Shown here: positions 34,932 to 43,903 of the stretch, one piece after another
How positions within the stretch are numbered: position 1 is the stretch's first letter
Layout of the letters: each line of letters begins with the position of its first letter
Assembly (NCBI GenBank): GCA_947450025.1
Contig: CANFTW010000003.1
Coordinates: forward strand, 186,001-250,000
Length of the DNA stretch: 64,000 nt
Origin: Bacteroidota bacterium
GTDB lineage: Bacteria > Bacteroidota > Bacteroidia > B-17B0 > Aurantibacillaceae
Direction: 5' to 3'
Made by a program: the position numbers and the translations under genes
Notes under the pieces: generated by a model
What the model saw: only the letters and a program-made list of their open reading frames with translations
Told to the model about the DNA's origin: nothing
Databases searched by the model: none

Positions 34932-37900
34932 AAAAACTTCTTCTAAATCCCCTGTAATTACAAAAAAAAGTAATTCAGATAATCATGCGTTAATTTCAGT
35001 CTTAGAAAGTTTACCAATTGGGGTGGTTATTTTTTCTCTTAAAAAAATAGTATACTTAAACAAAGCGGCTAATAAGATATTTAAAGGAAATAGAGAATTT
35101 AAAAACAACATTAATCAGTATTCTATTTTTGATTTTTTATTGCCAGAATACCATAAACGAATAAAAGAAAATTCCTTAAAAGTTTTTCAAGGTCAAGAAT
35201 TTGTTCCATTTGAATTAAAAATTAAAAATGCTAAAAATGAAATCATTGATTTAGAGGTAAAATCTACAGTGGTTGTATTTAACGGAGATAAAGCAATTCA
35301 AACTATTTTTACTGATATTTCTGAGCAAGTTAAGCATCGAAACGAATTATCAGAAGCAAAACAAAATTTAGAGCTAATAACTCAAAACGCAAACGATTTA
35401 ATTTATTTTTATACATACCATCCAAAGCCTAGATATATTTACATAAGCCCTTCTATAAAAAAAATATTAGGATATTCTCCACAAGAATTTTATAAAAATG
35501 GAAATTTTGGCACTTCTATCGTAATTGATCATAAGGGATATAAAAAATTCGAATCAATTATTAGTGCAAAACAAAAAAATAATACTTTAAAACATACTAC
35601 CGCTTCTTTTCAATATAAAACTAAATCTGGAAAATTAATTTGGCTTGAAGATAATTATTCGCCAATATTTGATGATAAAGGAAAAATCAAATTTATATTA
35701 GGAATCAGTAGAGATATTACCAAAGAAAAAACGGTTCAACTAGATTTAGAGCAAAAATGGAATAATTATAAAAATCTACTAGACTCATCTCCGATTGGTA
35801 TTTTTATTCATGAAGGTTTTTGCCTGTATGCTAATAAAACAGCCTCAAATATTTTAGAAATAAATGATCCAAAAAAACTTATTGGTAAATATTTGATTGA
35901 TTATGTTGTTCCAGAACAAAGACAAAAAGGAATTGAAAGAATCCGGTTAGCTACCAGTGGAAAAGAATTATCGGATTTAACGTATACAATAAAAACAGAT
36001 AAAGGAAAAACAATAGATGTTGAGCTAAAAACTGTTCCTTTTATTTACAACGGCAGACAAGTCGTTCAAACAACAATAACCAATATCTCTGCCGAAAAAA
36101 AGCTGGCAAAGGAAATCCTTAGAGCAGAAATTGCCGAAGAATCAAATAAAAAATTAACACAAGAAGTTGAATATCGTCAAAAAATACAAAATGAACTCGT
36201 TACGCAAACAACTAAATACGAAGCTATTTTTAATAATACGTCACATTTAATTTGGACAATTAATAGAGATTTAAAGATAACATCATTTAATAAAAATTAT
36301 TTTGATTATGTGAAATCAATCTTCAATCATGATTTAAAAGTTGGACAGTTTATTGGGGAAATAAGTCGAAGTAAAAAAGAGGATGCTACAGTTAAATTCT
36401 GGATAGAGAAATACAAACATTTTTTTAATCATAAAAAAGATAATAAAGTAGAATTTTTCGAGGTCAAAAATACTAGCCCAAAGGAAAAAACATATTATAG
36501 AGAAATTTGCTTACATCCCATTCGAACAAGCGATGGAAAAATTTCAGAAATAGCCATTATTGGTCAAGATACTACGGACCGACGCCTGTCGGAACAAAAA
36601 ATCATCGAACAGTCTGCTAAACTAGAAGCTATTTTTGAAAGCGGTAAACAATTAATGTGGACAGTGGACAGAAACTACCACTTTACTTCATTTAATAAAA
36701 ATTTTTCAAACACCATGTTTCATCTTTACAAGGTTTACCCTACCCTTGACAAGAAAGTGTATAATCCACACAAAACAAAAAATGGAAAAATTTATCACAA
36801 TTGGTGGATAGATAAATATAATGAAGTGTTTAAAACGAGTAATAGCATTGAGTTTACTACAGAACAAATAGACGGAAATAAAAAGAAACATTACCGCCAA
36901 ATTATTTTAAATCCTATTTTTAAAAACGATAAAGTAGAAGAGATTTCTTGTATTTCTAATGATATTACAGAGTTAAAATATTTACAAAACGAATCTATTC
37001 ATCAAGCCGCAAAACTCAAATCTATTTTTGAAAGCTCTTCACATTTAATTTGGACGGTAGATTATCAGTTTAAAACAACGGCTTTTAATACTAATTTTAG
37101 TAAACAATTTTTACAAAACAATGGCACTAAACCAGAACTAAACGTTCAATTACACACCTTGCTTCCTAAGAAAAAGCAATCTGCATATAAGTTATATTGG
37201 TATACAATTTACAAAAAGGTTTTAGAAGGAAACACCATTAAATTAGAAAAACAACAAATAGATTCGTCTGGTAAAATTGTTTATAATGAAGTGTTTTTAA
37301 ATCCTGTTAAAAACGCTAACAACGAAGTGATTGAAATAGCAGGATTAGCTCACGATATAACCGAAAACAAACGATTTGAAAAACAAATTTTAGATCAGTC
37401 GGCTAAACTAAAGGCTATTTTTGAAAGTGGAGATCATTTAATTTGGACGGTTAACATAAAACTTGAATTAACTTCATATAATAAAAACTATTTTAATCTT
37501 ATTAAAAATAGTGTCATTAAAAATAAGCTTTTAGAAAACAAAATAGTTTCAGTTTTAGACACGATTCAAAATACAGAAAAAAAGCTTTTTTGGAAAGAAA
37601 AATATAAAATTGTCTTACAAGGCCAGCCTAATGTGTTTGTTCATAAAAGCAATATAAATGGAAAAGATATTTTTAGAGAAATTTATTTATACCCAATTTT
37701 ATTAAACAATCAGGTTGTAGAGGTTTCTGTTATTGCTCAAAACATAACAGAGAGAATCGAAAATGAAAATAAAATACTTGAACAATCGGCAAAACTAAAA
37801 GCAATTTTTGAAAGTGGAAATCAGTTGATGTGGACAATTAATAAAGAGTTAAAAATAACGTCCTTTAATCAAAACTATGCAAATTCTATTTACGACTTTT

Positions 37901-38772
37901 ATGGATATTATCCTGAAATTGGCAAGAGTATGCGAAGCGGCAAAACCTTAAACCATCATTCTTTATGGGATGAAAAATACGCATCCGCTTTTCAAGGAAA
38001 ACAGGTTGAATTTATTTCTGAAAGAGTACGAAAAAACGGATCTAAAATCATAAGACAAATTATATTGTATCCAATAAAGGATTCAAAAAACATTGTCATT
38101 GAAATTTCTGGAATTGGATTTGATATCACAGAAAACAAATTAAATGAGGAAAAAATTACACAGTCTTTAAAAGAAAAAGATATTTTATTAAAAGAAGTTC
38201 ATCATCGTGTAAAAAACAACATGCAAGTGATTTCAAGCATATTGAACCTTCAGTCCTCGTATGTTAAAGATACTTATGCTTTAAACTTATTAAAAGAATG
38301 TCAAAATAGAATAAAGTCAATGGCCTTTATTCACGAAAGTTTATATCAAGCTAAAAATTTTGAATCAGTTAATTTTTCTGAATATATTACCACATTAACA
38401 AAAAACTTAGTACACACCTATTCTATCAATACAAAAAAAGTAAAATTGATATTAACCCTAGAGAATATGTTTTTAAGCATAGATGCATCTATACCTTGTG
38501 GACTTATTGTTAATGAAATTGTATCAAATTCGTTAAAATATGCGTTTCCAAACAATAGAGATGGAATAATCTTTGTAAATTTGAAGGTTGTTAAAAATAA
38601 AGTTAATATAGAAGTTGGCGACAATGGTATTGGAATTCCCGAAAGCGTTGATGTTAAAAACACTCAAACTCTTGGGCTACAATTAGTAGATACATTAGTA
38701 GAACAAATAAACGGAACATTAATTTTAAATAGAAATAAGGGAACAGTTTTTAGCATTGAATTTAATACATAA
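34909..38772 (+). CDS. Soluble histidine kinase with eight PAS domains (HisKA_2 type)
   Basis: This 1287-residue protein has no signal peptide or membrane helix. Three diverse PAS domains come first (VLESLPIGVVIFS, about 30; LITQNANDLIYFY, about 160; NLLDSSPIGIFIHEG, about 290). Five tandem PAS copies of about 130 residues follow, starting near 437, 570, 702, 832 and 962, each opening with KLxAIFESGxxLxWT and xTSFNxNY. Next come EVHHRVKNNMQVISSILNLQ with His1098/1099 and an ATPase domain (NEIVSNSLKYAFP; DNGIGIPE; TLGLQLV). It overlaps the MORN gene upstream and is followed after 3 bases by a LytTR regulator, its evident partner. The repeated PAS block suggests multi-site small-molecule, redox or partner sensing in the cytoplasm; no ligand can be named. 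Confidence 0.93.
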   Translation: MIKKTENKKTSSKSPVITKKSNSDNHALISVLESLPIGVVIFSLKKIVYLNKAANKIFKGNREFKNNINQYSIFDFLLPEYHKRIKENSLKVFQGQEFVPFELKIKNAKNEIIDLEVKSTVVVFNGDKAIQTIFTDISEQVKHRNELSEAKQNLELITQNANDLIYFYTYHPKPRYIYISPSIKKILGYSPQEFYKNGNFGTSIVIDHKGYKKFESIISAKQKNNTLKHTTASFQYKTKSGKLIWLEDNYSPIFDDKGKIKFILGISRDITKEKTVQLDLEQKWNNYKNLLDSSPIGIFIHEGFCLYANKTASNILEINDPKKLIGKYLIDYVVPEQRQKGIERIRLATSGKELSDLTYTIKTDKGKTIDVELKTVPFIYNGRQVVQTTITNISAEKKLAKEILRAEIAEESNKKLTQEVEYRQKIQNELVTQTTKYEAIFNNTSHLIWTINRDLKITSFNKNYFDYVKSIFNHDLKVGQFIGEISRSKKEDATVKFWIEKYKHFFNHKKDNKVEFFEVKNTSPKEKTYYREICLHPIRTSDGKISEIAIIGQDTTDRRLSEQKIIEQSAKLEAIFESGKQLMWTVDRNYHFTSFNKNFSNTMFHLYKVYPTLDKKVYNPHKTKNGKIYHNWWIDKYNEVFKTSNSIEFTTEQIDGNKKKHYRQIILNPIFKNDKVEEISCISNDITELKYLQNESIHQAAKLKSIFESSSHLIWTVDYQFKTTAFNTNFSKQFLQNNGTKPELNVQLHTLLPKKKQSAYKLYWYTIYKKVLEGNTIKLEKQQIDSSGKIVYNEVFLNPVKNANNEVIEIAGLAHDITENKRFEKQILDQSAKLKAIFESGDHLIWTVNIKLELTSYNKNYFNLIKNSVIKNKLLENKIVSVLDTIQNTEKKLFWKEKYKIVLQGQPNVFVHKSNINGKDIFREIYLYPILLNNQVVEVSVIAQNITERIENENKILEQSAKLKAIFESGNQLMWTINKELKITSFNQNYANSIYDFYGYYPEIGKSMRSGKTLNHHSLWDEKYASAFQGKQVEFISERVRKNGSKIIRQIILYPIKDSKNIVIEISGIGFDITENKLNEEKITQSLKEKDILLKEVHHRVKNNMQVISSILNLQSSYVKDTYALNLLKECQNRIKSMAFIHESLYQAKNFESVNFSEYITTLTKNLVHTYSINTKKVKLILTLENMFLSIDASIPCGLIVNEIVSNSLKYAFPNNRDGIIFVNLKVVKNKVNIEVGDNGIGIPESVDVKNTQTLGLQLVDTLVEQINGTLILNRNKGTVFSIEFNT

Positions 38773-38775
38773 ACC

Positions 38776-39540
38776 ATGGAAAATAATAACATTAACGTAT
38801 ACATTGTAGAGGACGAAAGCATTGTTGCAAAAGACATACAAAATAGCTTAAAAAAATTAGGATATAATGTGTTAGGAATTAGCAATAACGGAGCAGATGC
38901 CATTAAAAATATAGTGGATTTAGAACCAAGTATTGTTTTAATGGACATCATGATCAAAGGGAATATGACAGGAATCGATGTTGCTGAAACATTAAAAAAA
39001 GACTATAATATTCCAGTTATTTTCTTAACGGCTTATGCAGACGAAAGCACCTTGTCAAAAGCGAAAATTACAGAGCCCTATGGGTATATCTTAAAACCTT
39101 TCAAAGAAATTGATTTGCACTCAACAATTGAAATGGCTCTATATAAACATAAAAAAGACACTGAAATACAAAAAGAAAGAGATTTTTTATATTCACTAGT
39201 TGAGAATAAAGATGAGGCGGCAAAAGACATATTATTCGTAAAATCAAATAGCCGACTAGTAAAGGTCAACTTAAAAGATATTTTCTACGTAGAGGCCCTA
39301 AAAGATTATGTTGTTCTAAATACACAATACACACGTTATACGATTCATTCTACAATGAAAGACATAGAGAAAAAATTAGACAACGGTGACTTTATTCGAG
39401 TTCATCGCTCATTCATTGCGCGCATTGATAAAATACAAACAATTGAAAATCAAACAGTTGTGTTAGAAGAGAATAAAAAAGTAATTCCAATTGGCGGTTC
39501 TTACCGCGATGAATTATTAGCTAAATTAAACATGATTTAA
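38776..39540 (+). CDS. LytTR-family response regulator, partner of the PAS kinase
   Basis: At 254 residues it has a receiver domain (about 6-125) with E12/D13, phosphoacceptor D57 in IVLMDIMIKG, the switch Thr in FLTAYADE and the Lys of ILKPFKEID. A linker helix follows, then a LytTR domain (about 150-254: DILFVKSNSRLVKVNLKDIF, VEALKDYVVLNT, FIRVHRSFIARIDKI). The receiver is close to the type found with HisKA_2 kinases. It starts 3 bases after the kinase stop and ends 30 bases before mnmG. It is a second candidate for binding the 30-bp direct-repeat sites on the left side of the window, though distance favours the other LytTR protein. Confidence 0.93.
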   Translation: MENNNINVYIVEDESIVAKDIQNSLKKLGYNVLGISNNGADAIKNIVDLEPSIVLMDIMIKGNMTGIDVAETLKKDYNIPVIFLTAYADESTLSKAKITEPYGYILKPFKEIDLHSTIEMALYKHKKDTEIQKERDFLYSLVENKDEAAKDILFVKSNSRLVKVNLKDIFYVEALKDYVVLNTQYTRYTIHSTMKDIEKKLDNGDFIRVHRSFIARIDKIQTIENQTVVLEENKKVIPIGGSYRDELLAKLNMI

Positions 39541-39570
39541 GAAAATCAAGTATTTTAGTTCGCAAAATCA

Positions 39571-41466
39571 ATGTCTTCTCAATATGATATTATAGTAGTT
39601 GGTGCTGGTCACGCAGGTTGCGAGGCTGCTGCTGCTGCTGCTAATATGGGTTCTAAAGTTTTATTATTGACTATGAACATGCAAACTATTGCCCAAATGA
39701 GCTGTAATCCAGCCATGGGTGGTATTGCAAAAGGTCAAATAGTTCGCGAAATAGATGCCTTAGGTGGCTATAGCGGAATTGTTTCTGATAAATCTGCTAT
39801 CCAATTCAGAATGTTGAATCGCTCTAAAGGACCTGCGATGTGGAGTCCTCGTACTCAAAACGATCGCATGTTATTTGCGGCTACCTGGAGAGAAATGTTA
39901 GAGCAAACGTCTAATGTTGATTTCTGGCAAGATATGTGTCGTGAATTAATTGTTTCTAAAGACGGGAAAAGAGTGGAAGGTGTTGTTACTGGAATGGGCT
40001 TAGAATTTAAAGCTAAGGCCGTTGTATTAACAAATGGAACATTCCTAAACGGATTAATTCACTTAGGAGAAAAACAAATTGGTGGTGGTCGTAGTGGAGA
40101 ATCTGCCTCTTACGGAATCACCGAACAATTAGTCAATTTAGGTTTCGAAAATGGTAGAATGAAAACAGGAACGCCACCTCGTATTGATGGACGTTCTTTG
40201 GATTATTCTAAAATGGAAGAACAAGAAGGAGATGTGGCGATTGACAAATTCTCTTATTTAGATAATACATCTCCATTTATTTCTAACGACGGACGTCCAG
40301 TAAAAAAACAAGTTCCTTGTCACATTACTTATACGAACCAAGACGTTCACGATATTTTAAGAACGGGTTTCGAAAAGTCACCGATGTATTCCGGACGTAT
40401 TCAAGGTTTAGGCCCAAGATACTGCCCGAGTATTGAAGATAAGATTACACGTTTCTCTGAGCGGGATAGACATCAATTATTTGTAGAACCAGAAGGTTGG
40501 GATACGGTTGAAATTTATGTGAATGGATTCTCAACATCACTTCCGGTTGATGTTCAACAAAAAGCTTTAAAGTTAATTCCTGGTTTTGAGAACGCTAAAA
40601 TGTTCCGTCCAGGTTACGCAATCGAATACGATTATTTTCCACCCACTCAATTACAGTTGACGCTTGAAACAAAGTTAGTGGAAGGTTTATATTTTGCTGG
40701 ACAAATTAATGGAACCACTGGTTATGAAGAAGCAGCTTGCCAAGGACAAATGGCGGGGATTAATGCGCACTTAAAAATCAACGAAAAAGACCCATTAATC
40801 TTAAAACGTCACGAAGCGTATATTGGAGTTTTAATAGATGATTTAGTTACTAAGGGAACTGATGAACCATATCGTATGTTTACTTCTCGTTCAGAGTATC
40901 GTTTATTGTTACGTCAAGATAATGCTGATGTTCGTTTAACACCTCTGTCCCACTCTATTGGTTTAGCTAGTGATGAAAGGATGAATCGTGTTTCGGACAA
41001 GATTAAGAATTACGAAAACCTAATTAAGTACTTTAAGAATACAAGTGCTGAACCAGACGAAACAAATGCTTATTTAGAAAGCATCAACTCTGCACCATTA
41101 ACACAAAAAATTAGATATTTTAATGTGTTGTCTCGTCCTGATGTTTCTATTATTGATTTAGCGAAACATTGCATCGATTTAAAAAGTACAGTGGCTAATA
41201 TGGATGTAGATACGATGATGCAAGCAGAAATTTTAATGAAGTACGAAGGCTATATTGAAAGAGAAAAAGAGAATGCGGAGAAAGTAGCTAAATTAGACAA
41301 TTATAAAATTAAACCAGATTTCGATTTTAAAGCCGTTCAAAGTTTGTCTTTAGAAGCTAGAGATAAATGGACCAAGTTACGTCCAACAACTATTGGTCAA
41401 GCAAGTCGCATTTCAGGAATCAATCCAGCAGATATTTCTGTATTATTAGTACATTTAGGAAGATAA
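39571..41466 (+). CDS. mnmG: tRNA uridine-5-carboxymethylaminomethyl(34) synthesis enzyme MnmG (GidA)
   Basis: At 631 residues it has the FAD-binding GxGxxG at G11-G16 ([12 protein letters not shown]), the family motif [41 protein letters not shown], the [17 protein letters not shown] stretch, [16 protein letters not shown] and the C-terminal [16 protein letters not shown]. With MnmE it modifies U34 of several tRNAs in the cytoplasm. gidA is a classic origin-linked gene, in line with the parS-like sites immediately downstream. The first of those sites lies 9 bases after the stop codon. Confidence 0.97.
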   Translation: MSSQYDIIVVGAGHAGCEAAAAAANMGSKVLLLTMNMQTIAQMSCNPAMGGIAKGQIVREIDALGGYSGIVSDKSAIQFRMLNRSKGPAMWSPRTQNDRMLFAATWREMLEQTSNVDFWQDMCRELIVSKDGKRVEGVVTGMGLEFKAKAVVLTNGTFLNGLIHLGEKQIGGGRSGESASYGITEQLVNLGFENGRMKTGTPPRIDGRSLDYSKMEEQEGDVAIDKFSYLDNTSPFISNDGRPVKKQVPCHITYTNQDVHDILRTGFEKSPMYSGRIQGLGPRYCPSIEDKITRFSERDRHQLFVEPEGWDTVEIYVNGFSTSLPVDVQQKALKLIPGFENAKMFRPGYAIEYDYFPPTQLQLTLETKLVEGLYFAGQINGTTGYEEAACQGQMAGINAHLKINEKDPLILKRHEAYIGVLIDDLVTKGTDEPYRMFTSRSEYRLLLRQDNADVRLTPLSHSIGLASDERMNRVSDKIKNYENLIKYFKNTSAEPDETNAYLESINSAPLTQKIRYFNVLSRPDVSIIDLAKHCIDLKSTVANMDVDTMMQAEILMKYEGYIEREKENAEKVAKLDNYKIKPDFDFKAVQSLSLEARDKWTKLRPTTIGQASRISGINPADISVLLVHLGR

Positions 41467-41474
41467 ATATTAAA

Positions 41475-41490
41475 AGTTCCACGTGGAACA
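41475..41490. other. parS-like centromere site 1
   Basis: AGTTCCACGTGGAACA is a 14-bp perfect palindrome (GTTCCACGTGGAAC) matching the ParB box TGTTTCACGTGAAACA except at three positions. It sits between mnmG and the methyltransferase gene. Confidence 0.75.
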
Positions 41491-41502
41491 AATAGAATAA
41501 AT

Positions 41503-42387
41503 ATGTTAACTATAGAAAAATGTTTAGTGTGTGGCTCAAATCAGTTTGAGCCTTTTTTAGTTTGCAAAGATCACACAGTAAGTAAGGATAATTTTGATAT
41601 TGTTTCTTGTGAGATGTGTGGATTTAAATTTACAAATCCACGTCCCACAGATTTAGTTTTGGGAGACTATTACAAAGCTGAAGAATACGTGTCTCACACC
41701 AACACTAAAAAAGGATTAATCAATAAGCTTTATCATGTTGTTAGAAACTACACTCTTAAAAAGAAGATTCAAATTGTTTCTTCTTATGTTTCACGTGGAA
41801 CTATTTTAGATTATGGTTGCGGAACAGGAATGTTTTTGTCGGCTTGTAAAGAAGCAGGATGGGATACTGTTGGAATGGAGCCATACGATTCTGCTAGAAA
41901 GATTGCTAGCGATCAAGATTTAAGTGTGTATTCGAACAAGGAGAATGTTAACGCTTTTATTAAAGAGAAACAAGTTGATGCAATCACTCTTTGGCATGTA
42001 TTAGAACATGTAACGGATATGCCTGAGACTTTATCTTTCTTTAAAGCTAAGCTTAAAAAGGAGGGCGTATTAATCATTGCAGTTCCTAATCATGTTTCGT
42101 ATGATGCAGAGTATTATAAAGAATATTGGGCAGCTTATGATGTTCCTCGTCACCTTCACCATTTTGAATTAAAATCTATTAAGGCTTTATTAGAGAATAA
42201 TGGTTTTAAATTAGCAGAAACTAAGCCTATGAAGTTTGATAGCTTCTATGTTTCTATGCTTAGTGAGAAATGTAAAACTGGCTCAATAAATTTAATTAAA
42301 GCATTCTGGATTGGATTATTATCTAACTTAAAAGCAAAAGATTCTAGCTCCTACTCTAGTACTATTTATATATTTAAACATCTTTAA
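41503..42387 (+). CDS. Class I SAM-dependent methyltransferase with N-terminal zinc-ribbon
   Basis: This 294-residue protein begins with a CLVCGS...CEMCGF pattern (two CxxC pairs within the first ~40 residues, a zinc-ribbon). The Rossmann methyltransferase domain follows, with motif I ILDYGCGTGMFLSACKEAGW (about 98-117), VGMEPY, then DAITLWHVLEHVTDMPETL and a C-terminal region with DVPRHLHHFELKSIKALLEN. This layout is common among methyltransferases near sugar or cell-envelope pathways; the substrate is unknown. A parS-like site lies inside its coding sequence (41787) and another overlaps its stop codon, so part of its sequence is under constraint unrelated to the protein. A terminator follows at 42404. 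Confidence 0.85.
   Translation: MLTIEKCLVCGSNQFEPFLVCKDHTVSKDNFDIVSCEMCGFKFTNPRPTDLVLGDYYKAEEYVSHTNTKKGLINKLYHVVRNYTLKKKIQIVSSYVSRGTILDYGCGTGMFLSACKEAGWDTVGMEPYDSARKIASDQDLSVYSNKENVNAFIKEKQVDAITLWHVLEHVTDMPETLSFFKAKLKKEGVLIIAVPNHVSYDAEYYKEYWAAYDVPRHLHHFELKSIKALLENNGFKLAETKPMKFDSFYVSMLSEKCKTGSINLIKAFWIGLLSNLKAKDSSSYSSTIYIFKHL
41787..41802. other. parS-like centromere site 2 (within methyltransferase gene)
   Basis: TGTTTCACGTGGAACT matches the ParB box TGTTTCACGTGAAACA at 14 of 16 bases. It encodes residues near YVSRGT in the methyltransferase. It lies 312 bp right of site 1. Confidence 0.78.
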
Positions 42388-42402
42388 GTTCCACGTGAAA
42401 CA
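42387..42402. other. parS-like centromere site 3
   Basis: AGTTCCACGTGAAACA matches the ParB box at 14 of 16 bases. It overlaps the last base of the methyltransferase stop codon and precedes the terminator. It lies 600 bp right of site 2. Confidence 0.78.
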
Positions 42403-42403
42403 T

Positions 42404-42439
42404 AAAGCCCCAGTAGATATTTCTGCTGGGGCTTTTTTA
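42404..42439 (+). terminator. Rho-independent terminator after the methyltransferase gene
   Basis: AAAGCCCCAG (42404-42413) pairs with CTGGGGCTTT (42426-42435), followed by T residues. It lies between the methyltransferase and the convergent desaturase fragment and may serve both. Confidence 0.85.
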
Positions 42440-42456
42440 TTCCTGTTAGTTTTTTA

Positions 42457-42798
42457 TTAGTTAAACTCTTCTGGGTCTATTCTTATGGTTATTGTTCTAT
42501 GTGAAATATATTCCTTGTGCACATCTTTAAACCGGAGTATGTCTTTTAGTCTAAGCTCTTTTTCGGTATCAAAACCACAGGTGCTGTTAAGCTTTTTTGG
42601 GTTTTCGTATGTGCCAAACAACATGTCCCACCAAACAACATCTCCATAATTATTAGTGTACTTTTCGTATTCATGATGTATATGATGCATTTCTGGTCGC
42701 TGAAAAATGTACCCAACCCACTGCGGTATTTTTAAATTGGTATGGTAAAAGAATTCTCCCACGGCTGTGCATAGAGTATAAATTGCCCCAGCTTCCAT
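42457..42798 (-). pseudogene. C-terminal fragment of a sterol desaturase/fatty-acid hydroxylase family protein
   Basis: The 113-residue frame carries the last His motif of the family (EMHHIHHEYEKYTNNYG) and the usual DMLFGTYENP that follows it, plus the preceding segment FFYHTNLKIPQWVGYIF. Complete members are about 250-350 residues, with several membrane helices and two earlier His clusters. Those are absent, and a TAG lies four codons upstream of the ATG, so there is no room for them. The most likely reading is a 5'-truncated remnant. A separately folded short protein is possible, but the diiron site could not be completed. A 91-base element with nested inverted repeats lies directly upstream. 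Confidence 0.7.
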
Positions 42799-42805
42799 GT
42801 TTAAA

Positions 42806-42896
42806 CCCTAGAAGGTACAAATGAGTAAATTTCCCATAATAGAATTGATGGTCATTTATAAATATTGTTTATAGAAGGAAATAGTTACTTCTAGGG
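42806..42896. other. Nested inverted repeats, possible structured RNA or element scar
   Basis: CCCTAGAAG (42806-42814) pairs with CTTCTAGGG (42888-42896). Inside it ATTTCC (42829-42834) pairs with GGAAAT (42877-42882). Near the apex ATAAA and TTTAT flank a short loop. The nesting gives one long imperfect hairpin of 91 bases. It lies at the point where the desaturase fragment is cut off. It could be a leader RNA, a small RNA or the footprint of a rearrangement. Confidence 0.35.
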
Positions 42897-42963
42897 TATT
42901 TAGACTATTATATATTTAGCCCCACATGAAACTCTTTTGGGGCATACATAATTGTTTTAAAAC

Positions 42964-42994
42964 AAAAAGCCCCTCCAATTTGGAGAGACTTTTT
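42964..42994 (-). terminator. Rho-independent terminator of the SDR gene
   Basis: The stem combines AAAAAG/CTTTTT outside and CTCCA/TGGAG inside with a small internal mismatch. It lies 20 bases past the SDR stop at 43015; on the minus strand it ends in a U-run. Confidence 0.7.
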
Positions 42995-43014
42995 AAGATT
43001 GATGTAATCTATCT

Positions 43015-43833
43015 TTATTTCAACTGACTTAAGAACAGTTTATCAAATAGTTTATCTGATAAAATACGACGCATAAATAATAAAAGCTTTGCTCCTCCCC
43101 CAACAGCATATCTTGTTTTTGGATTGTTGGAGTTAATTGCTTTGGCAATTGTTTTAGCAATCACTATTGGTTCCGATCCAACACGCTTATATGTTTCGTC
43201 AATTAACGCAGCGTGTTTTTTAGCTAGGTTTTTATAGGCTGTATTTCCTGATACTTTTAGAAGGTTTTCTTTAGCTATTCCTCCCCACTCAGATTTGATG
43301 GCTCCTGGTTCAATTATTACGACGTCAATATTAAATTGCTTTAATTCCATTCTTAAACTATCGCTTAATCCTTCAACAGCAAATTTGGTAGCATGATACC
43401 AAGCTCCGTGAGGTTCACCAAATTTTCCTCCCATAGATGAAATGTTCACGATTTTACCAGACATTTGTTTTCGCATATAAGGAAGTACTAATTGAGTTAA
43501 TCTTGCCAACCCAAAAATGTTGACATCAAACTGGTATTTTGCTTCCGAAACAGGAACATCTTCCAAGGCACCAAAAGAACCATAGCCAGCATTGTTTACT
43601 AAAATATCAATACGTTTTTCTGTTTCAATAATTTTTTGAATTCCTCTAACCATTGATTCATCATTGGTAACATCCATTTCTAAAAGTTTTACTCCTAGCT
43701 CTTTTAAATCATTCATTTTATCTATTCTACGCGCGGCACCGTAAACAATATAACCGCGCCTAACTAATAGATTGGCTGTTTCTTTTCCAATTCCAGAAGA
43801 AGCTCCGGTTATTAACACTACTTTATTTTCCAT
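43015..43833 (-). CDS. Short-chain dehydrogenase/reductase (classical SDR)
   Basis: This 272-residue protein has the NAD(P)-binding motif TGASSGIGKETA near residues 8-19, the NNAGYGSFG motif at about 85, the conserved Ser in VNISSMGGKFG and the catalytic YHATK at about 148-152. The region after TGASSGIG carries AARRIDKM, whose basic residues suggest NADPH use. The length is that of a classical SDR. The substrate cannot be told. The gene is 70 bases downstream of a TetR-family regulator on the same strand. A copy of the presumed TetR operator sits between the two genes, so it is very probably controlled by that regulator. Confidence 0.92.
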   Translation of the reverse strand: MENKVVLITGASSGIGKETANLLVRRGYIVYGAARRIDKMNDLKELGVKLLEMDVTNDESMVRGIQKIIETEKRIDILVNNAGYGSFGALEDVPVSEAKYQFDVNIFGLARLTQLVLPYMRKQMSGKIVNISSMGGKFGEPHGAWYHATKFAVEGLSDSLRMELKQFNIDVVIIEPGAIKSEWGGIAKENLLKVSGNTAYKNLAKKHAALIDETYKRVGSEPIVIAKTIAKAINSNNPKTRYAVGGGAKLLLFMRRILSDKLFDKLFLSQLK

Positions 43834-43869
43834 AATTTTAATTTTTATTGATTTTTTAATTTATAAGTT

Positions 43870-43885
43870 GATTGACTAATCACTC
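43870..43885 (-). promoter_or_regulatory. Presumed TetR operator, copy before the SDR gene
   Basis: GATTGACTAATCACTC is identical to the site at 44470 except for one base. It lies 36 bases before the SDR start. The core GACTAATC(A)GTC/CTC type half-sites GACT...AGTC are typical of TetR-family operators. Confidence 0.65.
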
Positions 43886-43903
43886 TATTGACGAGTAAAT
43901 TTT

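Noticed and set aside
42919-42946. GCCCCA/TGGGGC hairpin and CCACATGAAAC as a parS or terminator
   Set aside because: The CACGTG core is missing and no U-run follows on either strand; the hairpin is weak and its role cannot be supported.
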